Shown in pieces: positions 26,126-34,358 of a stretch of DNA of 41,474 nt. Below the pieces are notes generated by a model. The model searched no databases and had not been told where the DNA came from. It saw only the letters and a list, made by a program, of their open reading frames with translations. Each line of letters begins with the position of its first letter. Position 1 is the stretch's first letter. Made by a program: the position numbers and the translations under genes. The DNA comes from Acidobacteriota bacterium (GTDB lineage: Bacteria; Acidobacteriota; Vicinamibacteria; Marinacidobacterales; Marinacidobacteraceae), in contig VXNL01000049.1 of the NCBI GenBank assembly GCA_009840635.1, forward strand, positions 1-41,474, in the 5' to 3' direction.

Positions 26126-26452
26126 ATGAGCGAACTCGCCAGCAAGACCTGTGTCCCGTGCCGGGGCGGGGTGCCCCCGATGGAAAACGCCGAGGTGGAG
26201 GGGTACCTGGGCAAGATCGAAGGCTGGGGCCACCGCGACCACCGCCGCATCTCGCGCACCTTCGTGTTCCCCGACTTCGCCGGGGCGCTCGACTTCGCGA
26301 ACCGGGTCGGCGAGATCGCCGAAGCCGAAGGGCACCACCCCGATCTGCTGGTCGCCTGGGGACGGGTCGAGGTCACCATCTGGACTCACAAGATCAACGG
26401 GTTGACCGAAAGCGACTTCATTCTGGCGGCCAAGATCGATCAGCTCGCCTGA
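26126..26452 (+). CDS. phhB: Pterin-4a-carbinolamine dehydratase
   Basis: Small cytoplasmic enzyme of 108 aa that dehydrates 4a-hydroxytetrahydropterin, recycling the pterin cofactor of aromatic amino-acid hydroxylases. The family motif is present in full: EAEGHHPDLLVAWGRVEV with W and H residues in TIWTHKINGLTESD, matching the E-x3-HHP ... W ... H ... D pattern. The N-terminus has a CVPCRGG pair that is common in bacterial members. ATG 26126 fits the upstream CATAAT spacing; GTG 26102 and ATG 26117 are in frame but would start inside or before that box. No aromatic amino-acid hydroxylase gene is in the window. It sits between the two small membrane-protein paralogues and about 770 nt before the PLP decarboxylase. 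Confidence 0.9.
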   Translation: MSELASKTCVPCRGGVPPMENAEVEGYLGKIEGWGHRDHRRISRTFVFPDFAGALDFANRVGEIAEAEGHHPDLLVAWGRVEVTIWTHKINGLTESDFILAAKIDQLA

Positions 26453-26500
26453 ACCGGGACGGAGGGCCCGCTCCCGGGTGCGCCGCGAACCCCTGAGGGG

Positions 26501-26570
26501 TTGACTTTCGGCCCCCGAAAGTGGTACTCACGGGGGACTGTGTGCCTGCCTGGAAGGAAGGGACGGCATG
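26501..26570 (+). promoter_or_regulatory. Conserved upstream block, copy 2
   Basis: TTGACT at 26501-26506, GAAAGTGGTAC ending at 26527, GACTGTGTG, and GGAAGGAAGGGACGGCATG. Order and most bases match 25609-25679; the distance from TTGACT to TGGTAC is 15 nt in both copies. CCCCCG/CGGGGG arms flank the GTGGTAC core in this copy only. Confidence 0.6.
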
Positions 26571-26601
26571 CTTGGAAGCAACAGACGGAATGGAGGACAA
26601 A

Positions 26602-26922
26602 ATGGCAAACAGAGTTCTTGTCGGAGTAGCTTTGCTACTTGCGCTCGCGGAAGGCTTCGCGACCGGTATGGTCCCCATGGCGGGGCTTCTGATCGTCCTG
26701 GCCGGCATCGTGTACGGCGCGATGGCGGTGGATGCCGAGGACGCCACGGCCTACCTGGTGGTAGCCCTGGCAGCCAGCGGCGTGGCCGGCTCGGGGGCGC
26801 TCAACGCCATCCCGGCGGTCGGCGAGGGGCTCACCGGAGTGGTGGGCGGTCTCAGCATGGCCCTTTGGGGCGGTGCGGCGACCGTGGTCATCATGCGGAC
26901 GGTGAACCGGATCAAGGGCTGA
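26602..26922 (+). CDS. Small hydrophobic membrane protein, paralogue 2 (unknown function)
   Basis: 106 residues, the same length as the protein at 25716 and clearly homologous along its whole length. Matching segments include LVGVALLLALAEGFATGMVPM, AGIVYGAMAVDAEDA, NAIPAVGEGL and a basic end (RTVNRIKG). It is richer in Ala and Gly than paralogue 1 and lacks its Met-rich helices. About four hydrophobic segments are predicted by eye. GGAGG lies 5 nt before the ATG at 26602; an upstream in-frame start at 26521 falls inside the conserved upstream block and is unlikely. Function unknown. A GCAA-loop hairpin follows the stop. Confidence 0.85.
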   Translation: MANRVLVGVALLLALAEGFATGMVPMAGLLIVLAGIVYGAMAVDAEDATAYLVVALAASGVAGSGALNAIPAVGEGLTGVVGGLSMALWGGAATVVIMRTVNRIKG

Positions 26923-26933
26923 TCGAACGGACT

Positions 26934-26951
26934 GGCGGCGGCAACGCCGCC
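26934..26951 (+). terminator. GCAA-tetraloop hairpin after paralogue 2
   Basis: GGCGGCG and CGCCGCC pair over 7 bp around GCAA (a GNRA tetraloop), 11 nt after the stop codon. No T-run follows. A similar hairpin with the same loop is at 40735-40750. Confidence 0.45.
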
Positions 26952-27140
26952 AACCGCGGGTGAGGGCCGCCGCCGGCCGCACCCGGCCCGGGATCTGATC
27001 CCGGACGAGCGGCGGTACGGCCGGTAGACGTGTAGCCGCCGGACGCCTGGCGGAGAACCGGTTCCGACCGGGTTTCCTCCGGCAACGGGCCGGATTGCGC
27101 GCGCGTGGCCAATGGCGCGCCGGAATTCCACCCGCCGGGG

Positions 27141-27146
27141 CATAAT
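27141..27146 (+). promoter_or_regulatory. -10-like CATAAT upstream of the decarboxylase
   Basis: CATAAT ends 7 nt before a GTG at 27154 that opens a 22-codon ORF, and 72 nt before the decarboxylase ATG. The rest of 26952-27140 holds no gene I can support. Confidence 0.45.
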
Positions 27147-27153
27147 CGCCGGC

Positions 27154-27222
27154 GTGAGCCCCGGCCGGATCGACCCGCCTTCGCCCACGACGGCGGAGCC
27201 TTCTACCGCCGCCGGCGCATGA
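27154..27222 (+). CDS. Possible leaderless 22-aa upstream ORF
   Basis: GTG at 27154 opens a frame of 22 codons (VSPGRIDPPSPTTAEPSTAA plus two residues) ending in TGA at 27220-27222. The stop overlaps the decarboxylase ATG (27219) as ATGA. The GTG sits 7 nt after CATAAT, as for the putative leaderless genes elsewhere in the window. The peptide is Pro/Ser/Thr-rich with no recognisable attenuator codons. It could couple translation to the decarboxylase, or be chance. Confidence 0.35.
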   Translation: MSPGRIDPPSPTTAEPSTAAGA

Positions 27223-28700
27223 CCGGGTCGCGCGCGCGGATCCCGGATCCCGGCGTGATTCCAGCCGCCCACCTGAGCCCGGCCGAGTTCGTCGAGAACG
27301 GCCGGGCGGTGCTCGACTGGCTGGCCCGCTACTGGAGCCACATCGAGGACTACCCGGTCCTGTCGCGCGTTCGGCCGGGCGAGATCCGCGCCCGCCTTCC
27401 CGAGGCGGCTCCGGAGACCGGCGAGTCCTTCGACGAGGTGATGCGGGACCTGGACCGCATCGTGGTGCCTGGTCTCACCCACTGGCAGTCGCCGAGCTTC
27501 TTCGCCTTCTTCCCCTCCAACAGCTCGGGGCCCTCGGTGCTCGGGGAGCTCCTGGCCGCCGGACTGGGCGTGCAGGGGATGCTCTGGGCGACCAGTCCGG
27601 CATGCACGGAACTCGAGACCCACGTCCTCGACTGGCTGGTGGACCTGATGGAGCTGCCCGGGGCCTTCCGTTCGGACGGACCGGGCGGCGGGGTCATTCA
27701 GGACACCGCTTCCTCGGCCACGCTGACCGCGTTGCTGGCCGCCCGCGAGCGCGCCACCGGATTCGAGTCCAACCGGGTCGGGGTGCGTGCCCCCCTCGTC
27801 GCCTACGGGTCGGAAGAGTCGCACTCCTCGCTGCTCAAGGCCGTGCGCATCGCGGGACTCGGCGGCGACAACCTGCGTTCCATCCCGGCAGACCCGGTGA
27901 GCCGCGCCGCCCGGCCGGAGGCGTTCGCCGCCCTGGTGCGCGAAGACCTCGCCGCGCGCCGGATCCCGTGCTTCGTGACCGTCACCCTCGGGACCACCTC
28001 CACCGGCGCGTTCGACCCGCTGGAAGAGATCGGGCGGGTCGCGCGGGAGCACGGCGTCTGGGTCCACGTGGACGCCGCCATGTCCGGGACCGCGTTCCTC
28101 TGTCCCGAATTCCGTCATCTGCAGGCGGGGCTGGAGTTCGCCGATTCCTATTGCTTCAACCCGCACAAGTGGATGTTCACGAACTTCGATTGCGACGCCT
28201 TCTGGGTGCGGGACCGGCGGGCGCTGGTCGAGACGCTTTCGGTGACCCCGGAATACCTGAGGAACCGCGCTTCCGACGCCGGGGAGGTCCTGGACTACCG
28301 CGACTGGCACATCCCGCTCGGACGCCGTTTCCGCGCCCTCAAGCTGTGGCTGGTCTTGCGCCACTACGGCGCGGCGGGACTGCGGGACCTCATCCGCGAG
28401 CACATCGCCCTCGGTCAGGAGTTTCGCGAGTGGGTCGAGGAGGCGGACGACTTCGAGGTCCTCACGCCGGCTCCCCTGAACCACGTCACCTTCCGCTACC
28501 GCCGGCCCGGCGCCTCGCTGGACGACCTCAACCGCAGGCTCCTGGAAACCCTGAACGAGTCCGGCCGTCTCTACCTGACGCACACGCGCGTCCCCGCGGG
28601 GGTAGCCCTGCGCATGGTGGTGGCCCAGACCCACACGACGCGGTCCCACGTCCGGCAGGCCTGGGACCTCATCGTCAGCACCGCCCGCGGTCTTCCCTGA
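27219..28700 (+). CDS. PLP-dependent decarboxylase, aromatic-L-amino-acid decarboxylase family
   Basis: Group II pyridoxal-phosphate decarboxylase of 493 aa that would turn an L-amino acid into its amine. The N-terminal EFVENGRAVLDWLARYWSHIEDYPVLSRV and LTHWQSPSFFAFFPSNSS are typical of AADC/tryptophan decarboxylases. The cofactor site includes TASSATLTALLAARE, the stacking histidine in SEESHSSLLKA, the aspartate in VHVDAAMSG and the Schiff-base lysine K317 in CFNPHKWMF. Full family length is present. ATG 27219 is chosen because the family N-terminus follows directly; the open frame to 27105 would add 38 unrelated residues. No Shine-Dalgarno is seen; the start overlaps the small upstream ORF. 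The actual amino acid (Trp, Tyr, DOPA or Phe) cannot be told. Confidence 0.88.
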   Translation: MTGSRARIPDPGVIPAAHLSPAEFVENGRAVLDWLARYWSHIEDYPVLSRVRPGEIRARLPEAAPETGESFDEVMRDLDRIVVPGLTHWQSPSFFAFFPSNSSGPSVLGELLAAGLGVQGMLWATSPACTELETHVLDWLVDLMELPGAFRSDGPGGGVIQDTASSATLTALLAARERATGFESNRVGVRAPLVAYGSEESHSSLLKAVRIAGLGGDNLRSIPADPVSRAARPEAFAALVREDLAARRIPCFVTVTLGTTSTGAFDPLEEIGRVAREHGVWVHVDAAMSGTAFLCPEFRHLQAGLEFADSYCFNPHKWMFTNFDCDAFWVRDRRALVETLSVTPEYLRNRASDAGEVLDYRDWHIPLGRRFRALKLWLVLRHYGAAGLRDLIREHIALGQEFREWVEEADDFEVLTPAPLNHVTFRYRRPGASLDDLNRRLLETLNESGRLYLTHTRVPAGVALRMVVAQTHTTRSHVRQAWDLIVSTARGLP

Positions 28701-28724
28701 TCCGCCGCGGGCCGGATGAGCTCT

Positions 28725-30476
28725 TCAGGCGCCGGCGGGCGGCTCCACGGTGACCGTCACGATGTCGGCGTCGTGATACTGCTGGTGACGGACCGACGAC
28801 GAGAGGTGCCGGAGCAGCCTCAACGAGACCTCCTGTTCCGCCGAGACCTCGTCCACCCGATCGCCGAGCGCCATCACCCGGTCCTGCAGGTTTTCCGAAC
28901 CGGTGGCGGCCATGAACTCCAGGATGGCTCCGGCGCCCTGGCGGCGCGCGGTCACCCGCAGCCGCCGGCGGGCAGGCCGGTCGTCGGTCGTTTCCGTTGA
29001 GAGGAGCGTCAGCAGCGTCTCCTCGCCGACCGCGGAGAGGCGGTCGGCCATGGCTTTCCCGAAGCCGTTCCCGGACGCGAACCCGGCGAGGAAGTCCTGG
29101 ATCGCTTTCCCGGCCGCGGGATCGAGATCCGTCCGGAGCCGGCGGGGGCGGGACTCGGTGAGCAGGACGAACCCGGTCAGGAGGATGGCCACGATGCCGC
29201 CCGAGGTCATCCCGTTGGTCAGCAAGCCGCCGGCGAAGTCCCGCACGAGTTCGGGGAAGATGAGGTCGTACTGGAACCCGAGTCCGGTCCAGAAGGAGAG
29301 CCCGACGATGAGTCCCTTGCGGTGGTCGAACCCGTCGGTCAGGAGCAGCTTCAGGCCGACCGCGAACAGGATCGCCATCAGCACCGCGATATAGGCGCCG
29401 AGCACGGGGCCGGGCACCGACAGGACGAGGGTGAGCGCCTTGGGCATGATGGCGAAGGCGGCGAGCACGGCGCCCATGGCGATTCCGACGACGCGGGATG
29501 CGACTCCGGTGATCTGGATCACGGATGCCCCCGTCGAGAGGCTTGACATCGAGATGCCCCCGGCGAGCCCGGCGAGCAGACTGCTCGCGCCACTCGTCGT
29601 GACCGCGTTCTGTACCGACCGGTAGTCCAGCGCTCGCCGCCTTCGCCAGGACACGTTCTGGCTCGCGAGCACGCCGCTGATGGCCTGCATCGTGGTTACC
29701 AGGGTGACGAACCCGAACGCCGGCAGCAGCGCCCAGAACGCCGGGCCCAGGGTCAGGTCGAGCCCCGGCCAGCGTGGCTCGGGAAGGGCGATCCAGGCCG
29801 CCTCGGCCAGTTGCGCGGTGTCGTAGAGGCCGAATGGAACCGCTGCCAACGACCCTGCGACCACGCCCGCGATGGGCGCCCAGAGCCGCCATGCGCCGGT
29901 GCCCTTGAGGGAAATCGCGGCGATCACGAAGACCGTGGTCAGCGCCGCCAGCGGCGCGGCCGCCGGGGAAACCCCCTCCGGGACGTCGTCCAGCATGCCG
30001 AAGATCACCGGCATGACGTTGACCACGATGAGCAACACGACCGTCGCGGAGACGGTGGGGGTGAGGATCCGGCGGAGCCAGGAGAGCCGGAGGGACAAGA
30101 GGAGCTGCAGGAGGGCCGCGCTGACGACCAGGGTGGCGAGGAGCGCCGGACCGCCCGAGCGCAGTGCGTCGGTGGCGACTGCGATGGCGGCGGCGGACAC
30201 CGAGGGAGCGAGGATGAAGCCGGCGCCGATCCGCCCGAAACGCACGGCCTGGAGGGCGGCGGTGAGACCGCACACCAGCACCGAGACGAAGACCACCCAC
30301 GTCAGCAAGCCGGCGTCCGCGCCGGCGGCGCGGAACGCGACGGTGGGAACGAGGATCGCTACGAACAGCGGGGTGACCGCGATCTGCAGCCCAAGACCCG
30401 CCGCCACCGGCAGCGGTGGACGTTCTCCGGGTTCGAAGCGGATTCCCCGGCCTGCCGGGCCGGCGGCGGCTCCCAC
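28725..30476 (-). CDS. NCS2/SLC23-type nucleobase permease with an extra C-terminal domain
   Basis: Membrane protein of 583 aa. The first ~445 residues form about 12-14 hydrophobic helices in the layout of xanthine/uracil permeases ([78 protein letters not shown]). The usual NAT signature (Q/E-N-x-G) is not intact in SMSSLSTG, so the substrate is uncertain. After RPRRLRTDLDPAAGKAIQDF comes a soluble domain of about 130 residues unusual for this family. Its order (RLSAVGEETLLTLLS, RRRLRVTARRQGAGAILEF) loosely resembles a degenerate histidine-kinase/anti-sigma ATPase fold, which is inference. GTG start 30476, 20 nt after the acyl-CoA dehydrogenase stop. Confidence 0.75.
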   Translation of the reverse strand: MGAAAGPAGRGIRFEPGERPPLPVAAGLGLQIAVTPLFVAILVPTVAFRAAGADAGLLTWVVFVSVLVCGLTAALQAVRFGRIGAGFILAPSVSAAAIAVATDALRSGGPALLATLVVSAALLQLLLSLRLSWLRRILTPTVSATVVLLIVVNVMPVIFGMLDDVPEGVSPAAAPLAALTTVFVIAAISLKGTGAWRLWAPIAGVVAGSLAAVPFGLYDTAQLAEAAWIALPEPRWPGLDLTLGPAFWALLPAFGFVTLVTTMQAISGVLASQNVSWRRRRALDYRSVQNAVTTSGASSLLAGLAGGISMSSLSTGASVIQITGVASRVVGIAMGAVLAAFAIMPKALTLVLSVPGPVLGAYIAVLMAILFAVGLKLLLTDGFDHRKGLIVGLSFWTGLGFQYDLIFPELVRDFAGGLLTNGMTSGGIVAILLTGFVLLTESRPRRLRTDLDPAAGKAIQDFLAGFASGNGFGKAMADRLSAVGEETLLTLLSTETTDDRPARRRLRVTARRQGAGAILEFMAATGSENLQDRVMALGDRVDEVSAEQEVSLRLLRHLSSSVRHQQYHDADIVTVTVEPPAGA

Positions 30477-30496
30477 GGGCGAGGTCCTCCCGGCCG

Positions 30497-31710
30497 TCAG
30501 AGGTCGAGGCCGTGGGCGATCGTGGTGAGCTGCATGTTCTCGGTGCCCTCGTAGATCGTCCCCGCCTTGGCGTCCCGCCAGAGCTTCTCCGCGAGGCAGT
30601 CGGTCGTGTATCCGGCGCCGCCGTGGATCTCGATGCCGAGCGAGGTCACCGATTCGGCCATCCGTTGGGCCGTCAACTTGGCCATCGCCGCCGCGTAGCG
30701 CGTCTCGTTTCCCTGATCCGCCAGCCTCGCCGCATTCCAGGTCAGAAGACGCGCGGTCTCCACCTGCATCGCGGCGTCCGCCAGCGCGAAGGCGACCGAC
30801 TGGTTCTTGCCGATCCGGCGGCCGAACGCTTCGCGCGCTTTCGCGTAGGCGACGGCCAGGTCGAGCGCGGCCTGTCCGATCCCGACGAGCTGGGCGGCGA
30901 TCCCGATCCTCCCCTCGTTGAGCAGCGCCATGGCGAGGCGCCGCCCCTTGCCGACCTCGCCGAGGACGTCATCCTCGGCGACGAAGCAGTCCTTCAGGAA
31001 CAGCGGCGTGGTGCTCGATGCCTTGAGGCCGACCTTCGCCTCGGGCGGACCCACGGTCAGTCCGGAGCTCGCGCGATCCACCAGGAAGGCGGTGATCCCA
31101 TCGGGCGGGTTGCCCCCTTCCGGCGCGGCGAGCCGGGCGAAGAGCAGGTAGAGCCCCGCCTCCCGGCCGCCCGAGACCCAGGCCTTCGAACCGTTGAGCA
31201 GGAATCCCCCCTCCACCGGCGTCGCGGTTGTCCTGAGAGCGAAGGCGTCGCTGCCGGCGTGCGCTTCCGACAGCGAGAAGGCGCCGATCCGTTCCGCGGC
31301 CAGTTGCGGCAGCAGCCGGAAGCGTTGGCTCCGCCGGCCGAAACGGTTGATGGCCCCCGTGATGAGGGTGTTGTGCACGTCCACGAGGAGCGCCACCGCT
31401 GCGTCGGCGCGCGCGAGCCCCTCCACCGTGAGCACCACGTCGAAGAAGTTCTGTCCGCTCCCCCCGAACTGCTCGGGAACCACCACCCCGAAGAACCCGT
31501 AGTGCGACAGTGTCTTCACCAGCTCGGGAGGGTGCGGCCCTCCTCTTCCATGCGCCGGGTCAGGGGAGCCACTTCCGCCATGGCCACCTGGTGCACCGCC
31601 CCGAAATGCAGGCGTTCATCTTCCGAGAGGACGCTCAGGGGGTTGGTGTCGCGGCTGGCCGGCAGCGGCTCGACCTGGGCCAGCGGGTTCTGCAACACCT
31701 GAACGGACAT
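30497..31710 (-). pseudogene. Acyl-CoA dehydrogenase, interrupted by a frameshift
   Basis: Two overlapping reading frames make up one acyl-CoA dehydrogenase. Frame 1 (31710-31516, 64 codons) carries the N-terminal helix LSEDERLHFGAVHQVAMAEVAPLTRRMEEEGRTLP and stops at TGA. Frame 2 (31519-30497, 340 codons) continues with LVKTLSHYGFFGVVVPEQFGGSGQ, FAD/substrate motifs GAFSLSEAHAGSDAFAL and LNGSKAWVSGG, and the catalytic glutamate in GTIYEGTENMQL. One missing base near 31525-31528 (a CCC run on the gene strand) would restore one protein of about 404 aa. The family matches short/branched-chain acyl-CoA dehydrogenases. It may be a real lesion, an assembly error, or two coupled ORFs (TGGTGA overlap). 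With the E1 gene upstream it suggests branched-chain amino-acid breakdown. Confidence 0.85.
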
Positions 31711-31722
31711 TTGGCTTACGCC

Positions 31723-31728
31723 AGACTA
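31723..31728 (-). promoter_or_regulatory. Possible -10 for the acyl-CoA dehydrogenase
   Basis: TAGTCT on the minus strand lies 12 nt before the ATG at 31710. It would give a leader of only about 5 nt. No -35 recognised; weak evidence. Confidence 0.25.
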
Positions 31729-31772
31729 TCGCGGCGATCCGCAGTGCTCCGGAGGTCCGGCAGCCTGCGGCG

Positions 31773-31799
31773 AAACCCACGTGAACGCCGCGTGGGTTT
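31773..31799 (-). terminator. Terminator of the fused E1 gene
   Basis: A 9-bp perfect stem (AAACCCACG/CGTGGGTTT) with a 9-nt loop, beginning 13 nt after the E1 stop at 31812. In the minus direction it ends in a short T-run (GGGTTT), giving a recognisable intrinsic terminator between this gene and the acyl-CoA dehydrogenase. Confidence 0.65.
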
Positions 31800-31811
31800 T
31801 GCCACGGGCCG

Positions 31812-34046
31812 CTAGTACTCGGCGAGGTCGCGGATGGCGGCGAGCAGGTCTTCCGGCTGCGGCAGGGTCCCGGTTTCGACGTCGGGGTTATACGAAACCC
31901 AGGTGTCCCTGGCGGCGACCCGGCGCACCGGAGCGTCGAGGTCCTCGAACAGCTCGTCGGCGATGCGGGCGGCGATTTCCGCGCCGTAACCGAAGCTGCG
32001 GGTGTCTTCGTAGGCCACCAGCACGCGGCTCGTGCGGCCCACGCTCTCGCGAATCGCCTCCCAGTCGTAGGGGGCGAGGGAGCGAAGGTCCAGGATCTCC
32101 ACCGAGATCCCGTCGGCGGCCGCCTTCCTGGCGGCGAGCTCGGCCCGGTGGACGAGCGCCCCGAAAGTGACCAGCGTGATGTCCTCGCCGGCCCGCACCG
32201 TCTTCGCCTTTCCGAAGGGGATCATGAACTCGGGTCCGGGATCGGGGCTCTTGTTGTAGGTCTGGCGGTAGAGGTGCTTGTGCTCGAGGAAGATGACCGG
32301 GTCCTCGCAGCGGATCGCGGTGCGGAGCAGCCCCGCCGCGTCTAGTGCGGTGGCGGGTTGCACCACCCGCAGTCCCGGAAGATGCGTGAAGAGCACCTCG
32401 GCGGACTGGCTGTGGTAGACGGCGCCGCCGGTCAGGTAGCCGCCGGTCGGGACCCGCACGACGAGCGGAGCGCTGTAGTTGCTGTTCGCGCGCCAGCGCA
32501 GACTGGCGAGCTCGCTCCGGATCTGCATGTAGGCGGGCCAGATGTAGTCCAGGAACTGGATCTCGGCCACCGGACGCAGGCCGCGCACCGCCATGCCGAG
32601 CCCGAGCCCCACGATGGTCGCCTCGGCGAGGGGGCTGTTGAAGACCCGCTCCGATCCGAACTCGCGCTGGAGTCCGTAGCTGACCTTGAAGACGCCGCCC
32701 TTGCCCTTGACCTCGCGGAGGTTCGCCTCGCGGCTCGCGTCGGCCACGTCCTGCCCGAACACCACGATGCGGGGATCGCGGGCCATCTCCGAGCGGAGGG
32801 TGGCGTTGATCAGGTCCACCACCGTGCCCGGTTTCGCGTCCGCTTCGAAGACCGGTTCGGTTTCGAAATCCGAGGAGCACGGATCCACGTCCGGGCTGTA
32901 CAGATGGTCGCAGGCGGTGTCCGGATGGGCCCAGGGCAGGGCGAGAGCATCGGTGGCCGCCGCCGCCACCTCGGCCTGGGTCCGTTTCTGGAGGCCGTCG
33001 AGTTCCTCGCGGGTGGCGGCGCCGGAGGCGGTGAGCCGATCGCGCAGGCGCGCCAGCGGATCGCGGTCCTGATCCGACTCGCGTTCCACCGCCGTCTTGT
33101 AATCCCGGTCCTCGTCCGACAGCGAGTGGGGCTGCAGGCGGATCACGCGGGCGTGGACGAGCGCCGGGCCTTCGCCCGAGCGGACGTAGTCGAACGCCTC
33201 CTCGAGGGTGCGGTAGGACTCCTCGTAGTCGCACCCGTCGCACTCGAGGACCTTCACATCGGGGAAGCCACGGACAAGCGGCGTGATCGAGCCGCCCGCC
33301 GTCTGGTGTTCCACCGGCACCGAGATGGCGTAGCCGTTGTCCTGGATCAGGAACAGGACCGGCAGCCGGCGAAGCGAGGCGCTGTTCAGCGACTCCCAGA
33401 ACTCTCCCTCGCTGGTGGCGCCGTCGCCGCCGCTCACCAGCACGATCCCGTCGCCGTTCGGGGCGGCGGGCAGTCCCGGGATGCGGTGGCGGCTCAGGTA
33501 GCGTTCCGCGTACGCGGTTCCGACCGCGTGCAGGAATTGCGTCCCCACGCAGCTCGAGTGGACGGTCAGGCCGAGCGAGCGCTTGGAGAAGTGGGAGGGC
33601 ATCTGCCTTCCGCCCGAGGAGGGATCGGCTTCGGCGCCCCAGGAGGCCGCGAGCTGCTCGAGAGCGGTCAGGCCCAGCCCGGTGGCCAGCGCGCGGTCCC
33701 GGTAGTAGGCGTAGACCCAGTCGGTCTTCGGCCGGAGCAGCGCGGCGGCGGCCGCGGTGATGGCCTCGTGGCCGGCCGAGCTGACCTGGAAGAACGCCTT
33801 GTTCTGCCGCTTCAGGGCGATTTCCCGCTGGTCCACCTCCCGGGCGGTGAGCATCACCCGGTAAGCGGCCTTCAGTTCCTCCGGACTAAGCGCGGGAGTG
33901 TCTTCGGGTTCGCCCTCGACGACTGAATCCCTGCCGTTCCCGTTTCCGCTCTCCCCGACGCGCTCCGCAGATCGGGATGCGCTATCAGTGGAGACCGCGT
34001 CCGCGTCTTCTCTTCCGTTGGAGCGCGGGAGTTCAGCGTCGGACAT
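31812..34046 (-). CDS. Fused E1 alpha-beta subunit of a 2-oxoacid dehydrogenase (branched-chain type)
   Basis: Thiamine-diphosphate-dependent E1 enzyme of 744 aa that decarboxylates a 2-oxoacid and hands the acyl group to E2 lipoate. The alpha half (about residues 50-400) has [33 protein letters not shown] and the ThDP motif [15 protein letters not shown] ending in DNGYAIS. The beta half (about 415-744) has [55 protein letters not shown] and the C-terminal transketolase domain ([15 protein letters not shown]). Alpha and beta are separate genes in many bacteria; here they are one polypeptide. The neighbouring acyl-CoA dehydrogenase favours branched-chain 2-oxoacids, but pyruvate cannot be excluded. 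ATG 34046; the first ~50 residues are polar and divergent. E2 and E3 genes are not in the window. Confidence 0.9.
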   Translation of the reverse strand: MSDAELPRSNGREDADAVSTDSASRSAERVGESGNGNGRDSVVEGEPEDTPALSPEELKAAYRVMLTAREVDQREIALKRQNKAFFQVSSAGHEAITAAAAALLRPKTDWVYAYYRDRALATGLGLTALEQLAASWGAEADPSSGGRQMPSHFSKRSLGLTVHSSCVGTQFLHAVGTAYAERYLSRHRIPGLPAAPNGDGIVLVSGGDGATSEGEFWESLNSASLRRLPVLFLIQDNGYAISVPVEHQTAGGSITPLVRGFPDVKVLECDGCDYEESYRTLEEAFDYVRSGEGPALVHARVIRLQPHSLSDEDRDYKTAVERESDQDRDPLARLRDRLTASGAATREELDGLQKRTQAEVAAAATDALALPWAHPDTACDHLYSPDVDPCSSDFETEPVFEADAKPGTVVDLINATLRSEMARDPRIVVFGQDVADASREANLREVKGKGGVFKVSYGLQREFGSERVFNSPLAEATIVGLGLGMAVRGLRPVAEIQFLDYIWPAYMQIRSELASLRWRANSNYSAPLVVRVPTGGYLTGGAVYHSQSAEVLFTHLPGLRVVQPATALDAAGLLRTAIRCEDPVIFLEHKHLYRQTYNKSPDPGPEFMIPFGKAKTVRAGEDITLVTFGALVHRAELAARKAAADGISVEILDLRSLAPYDWEAIRESVGRTSRVLVAYEDTRSFGYGAEIAARIADELFEDLDAPVRRVAARDTWVSYNPDVETGTLPQPEDLLAAIRDLAEY

Positions 34047-34176
34047 ATCGGGATTCGCGCTGATCTCGTGGATCGCGAGCGGTCGGGAACGTTGCAGGGT
34101 GGACTTGAAGAACCGCGATCCGAGCCATCAGGAAGGGGACAAAAATGTTAGCAGAGGGTCTGGGAGCGCGGGCCTC

Positions 34177-34356
34177 GGAGCGCCGGCCTCCGGCCGGCAT
34201 CGCGGCCACAGGCCGCGAAACGCATGCCGCCGCTGACCCGAATGGCGTGAGCCCCAGCGGGAACGGCAATCCCCCTTGGCGACGCGCAACGCGGGGACGA
34301 ACGATGCGGGTTTCGCCTCCCTCCGGTCGGCGATGCCGGCCGGAGGCCGGCGCTCC
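34177..34356. repeat. REP/BIME-like inverted pair, second locus
   Basis: Within the 312-nt gene-free stretch 34047-34358, the arm 34177-34203 is the exact reverse complement of 34330-34356 (27 of 27 nt). Each arm carries an internal palindrome, GCCGGCCTCCGGCCGGC (or its complement). The left arm is followed by a second hairpin (GCGGCCACAGGCCGC), as at 4756 and 5345. The 126-nt spacer has no gene. Compared with the 4756 element, CCGGCG and TTCC/CTCC positions are conserved but the loop bases differ. Confidence 0.75.
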
Positions 34357-34358
34357 GG

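Noticed and set aside
31510..31535. Programmed ribosomal frameshift in the acyl-CoA dehydrogenase
   Set aside because: No slippery heptamer or downstream pseudoknot is evident, and this family is not known to use recoding. An indel is simpler.
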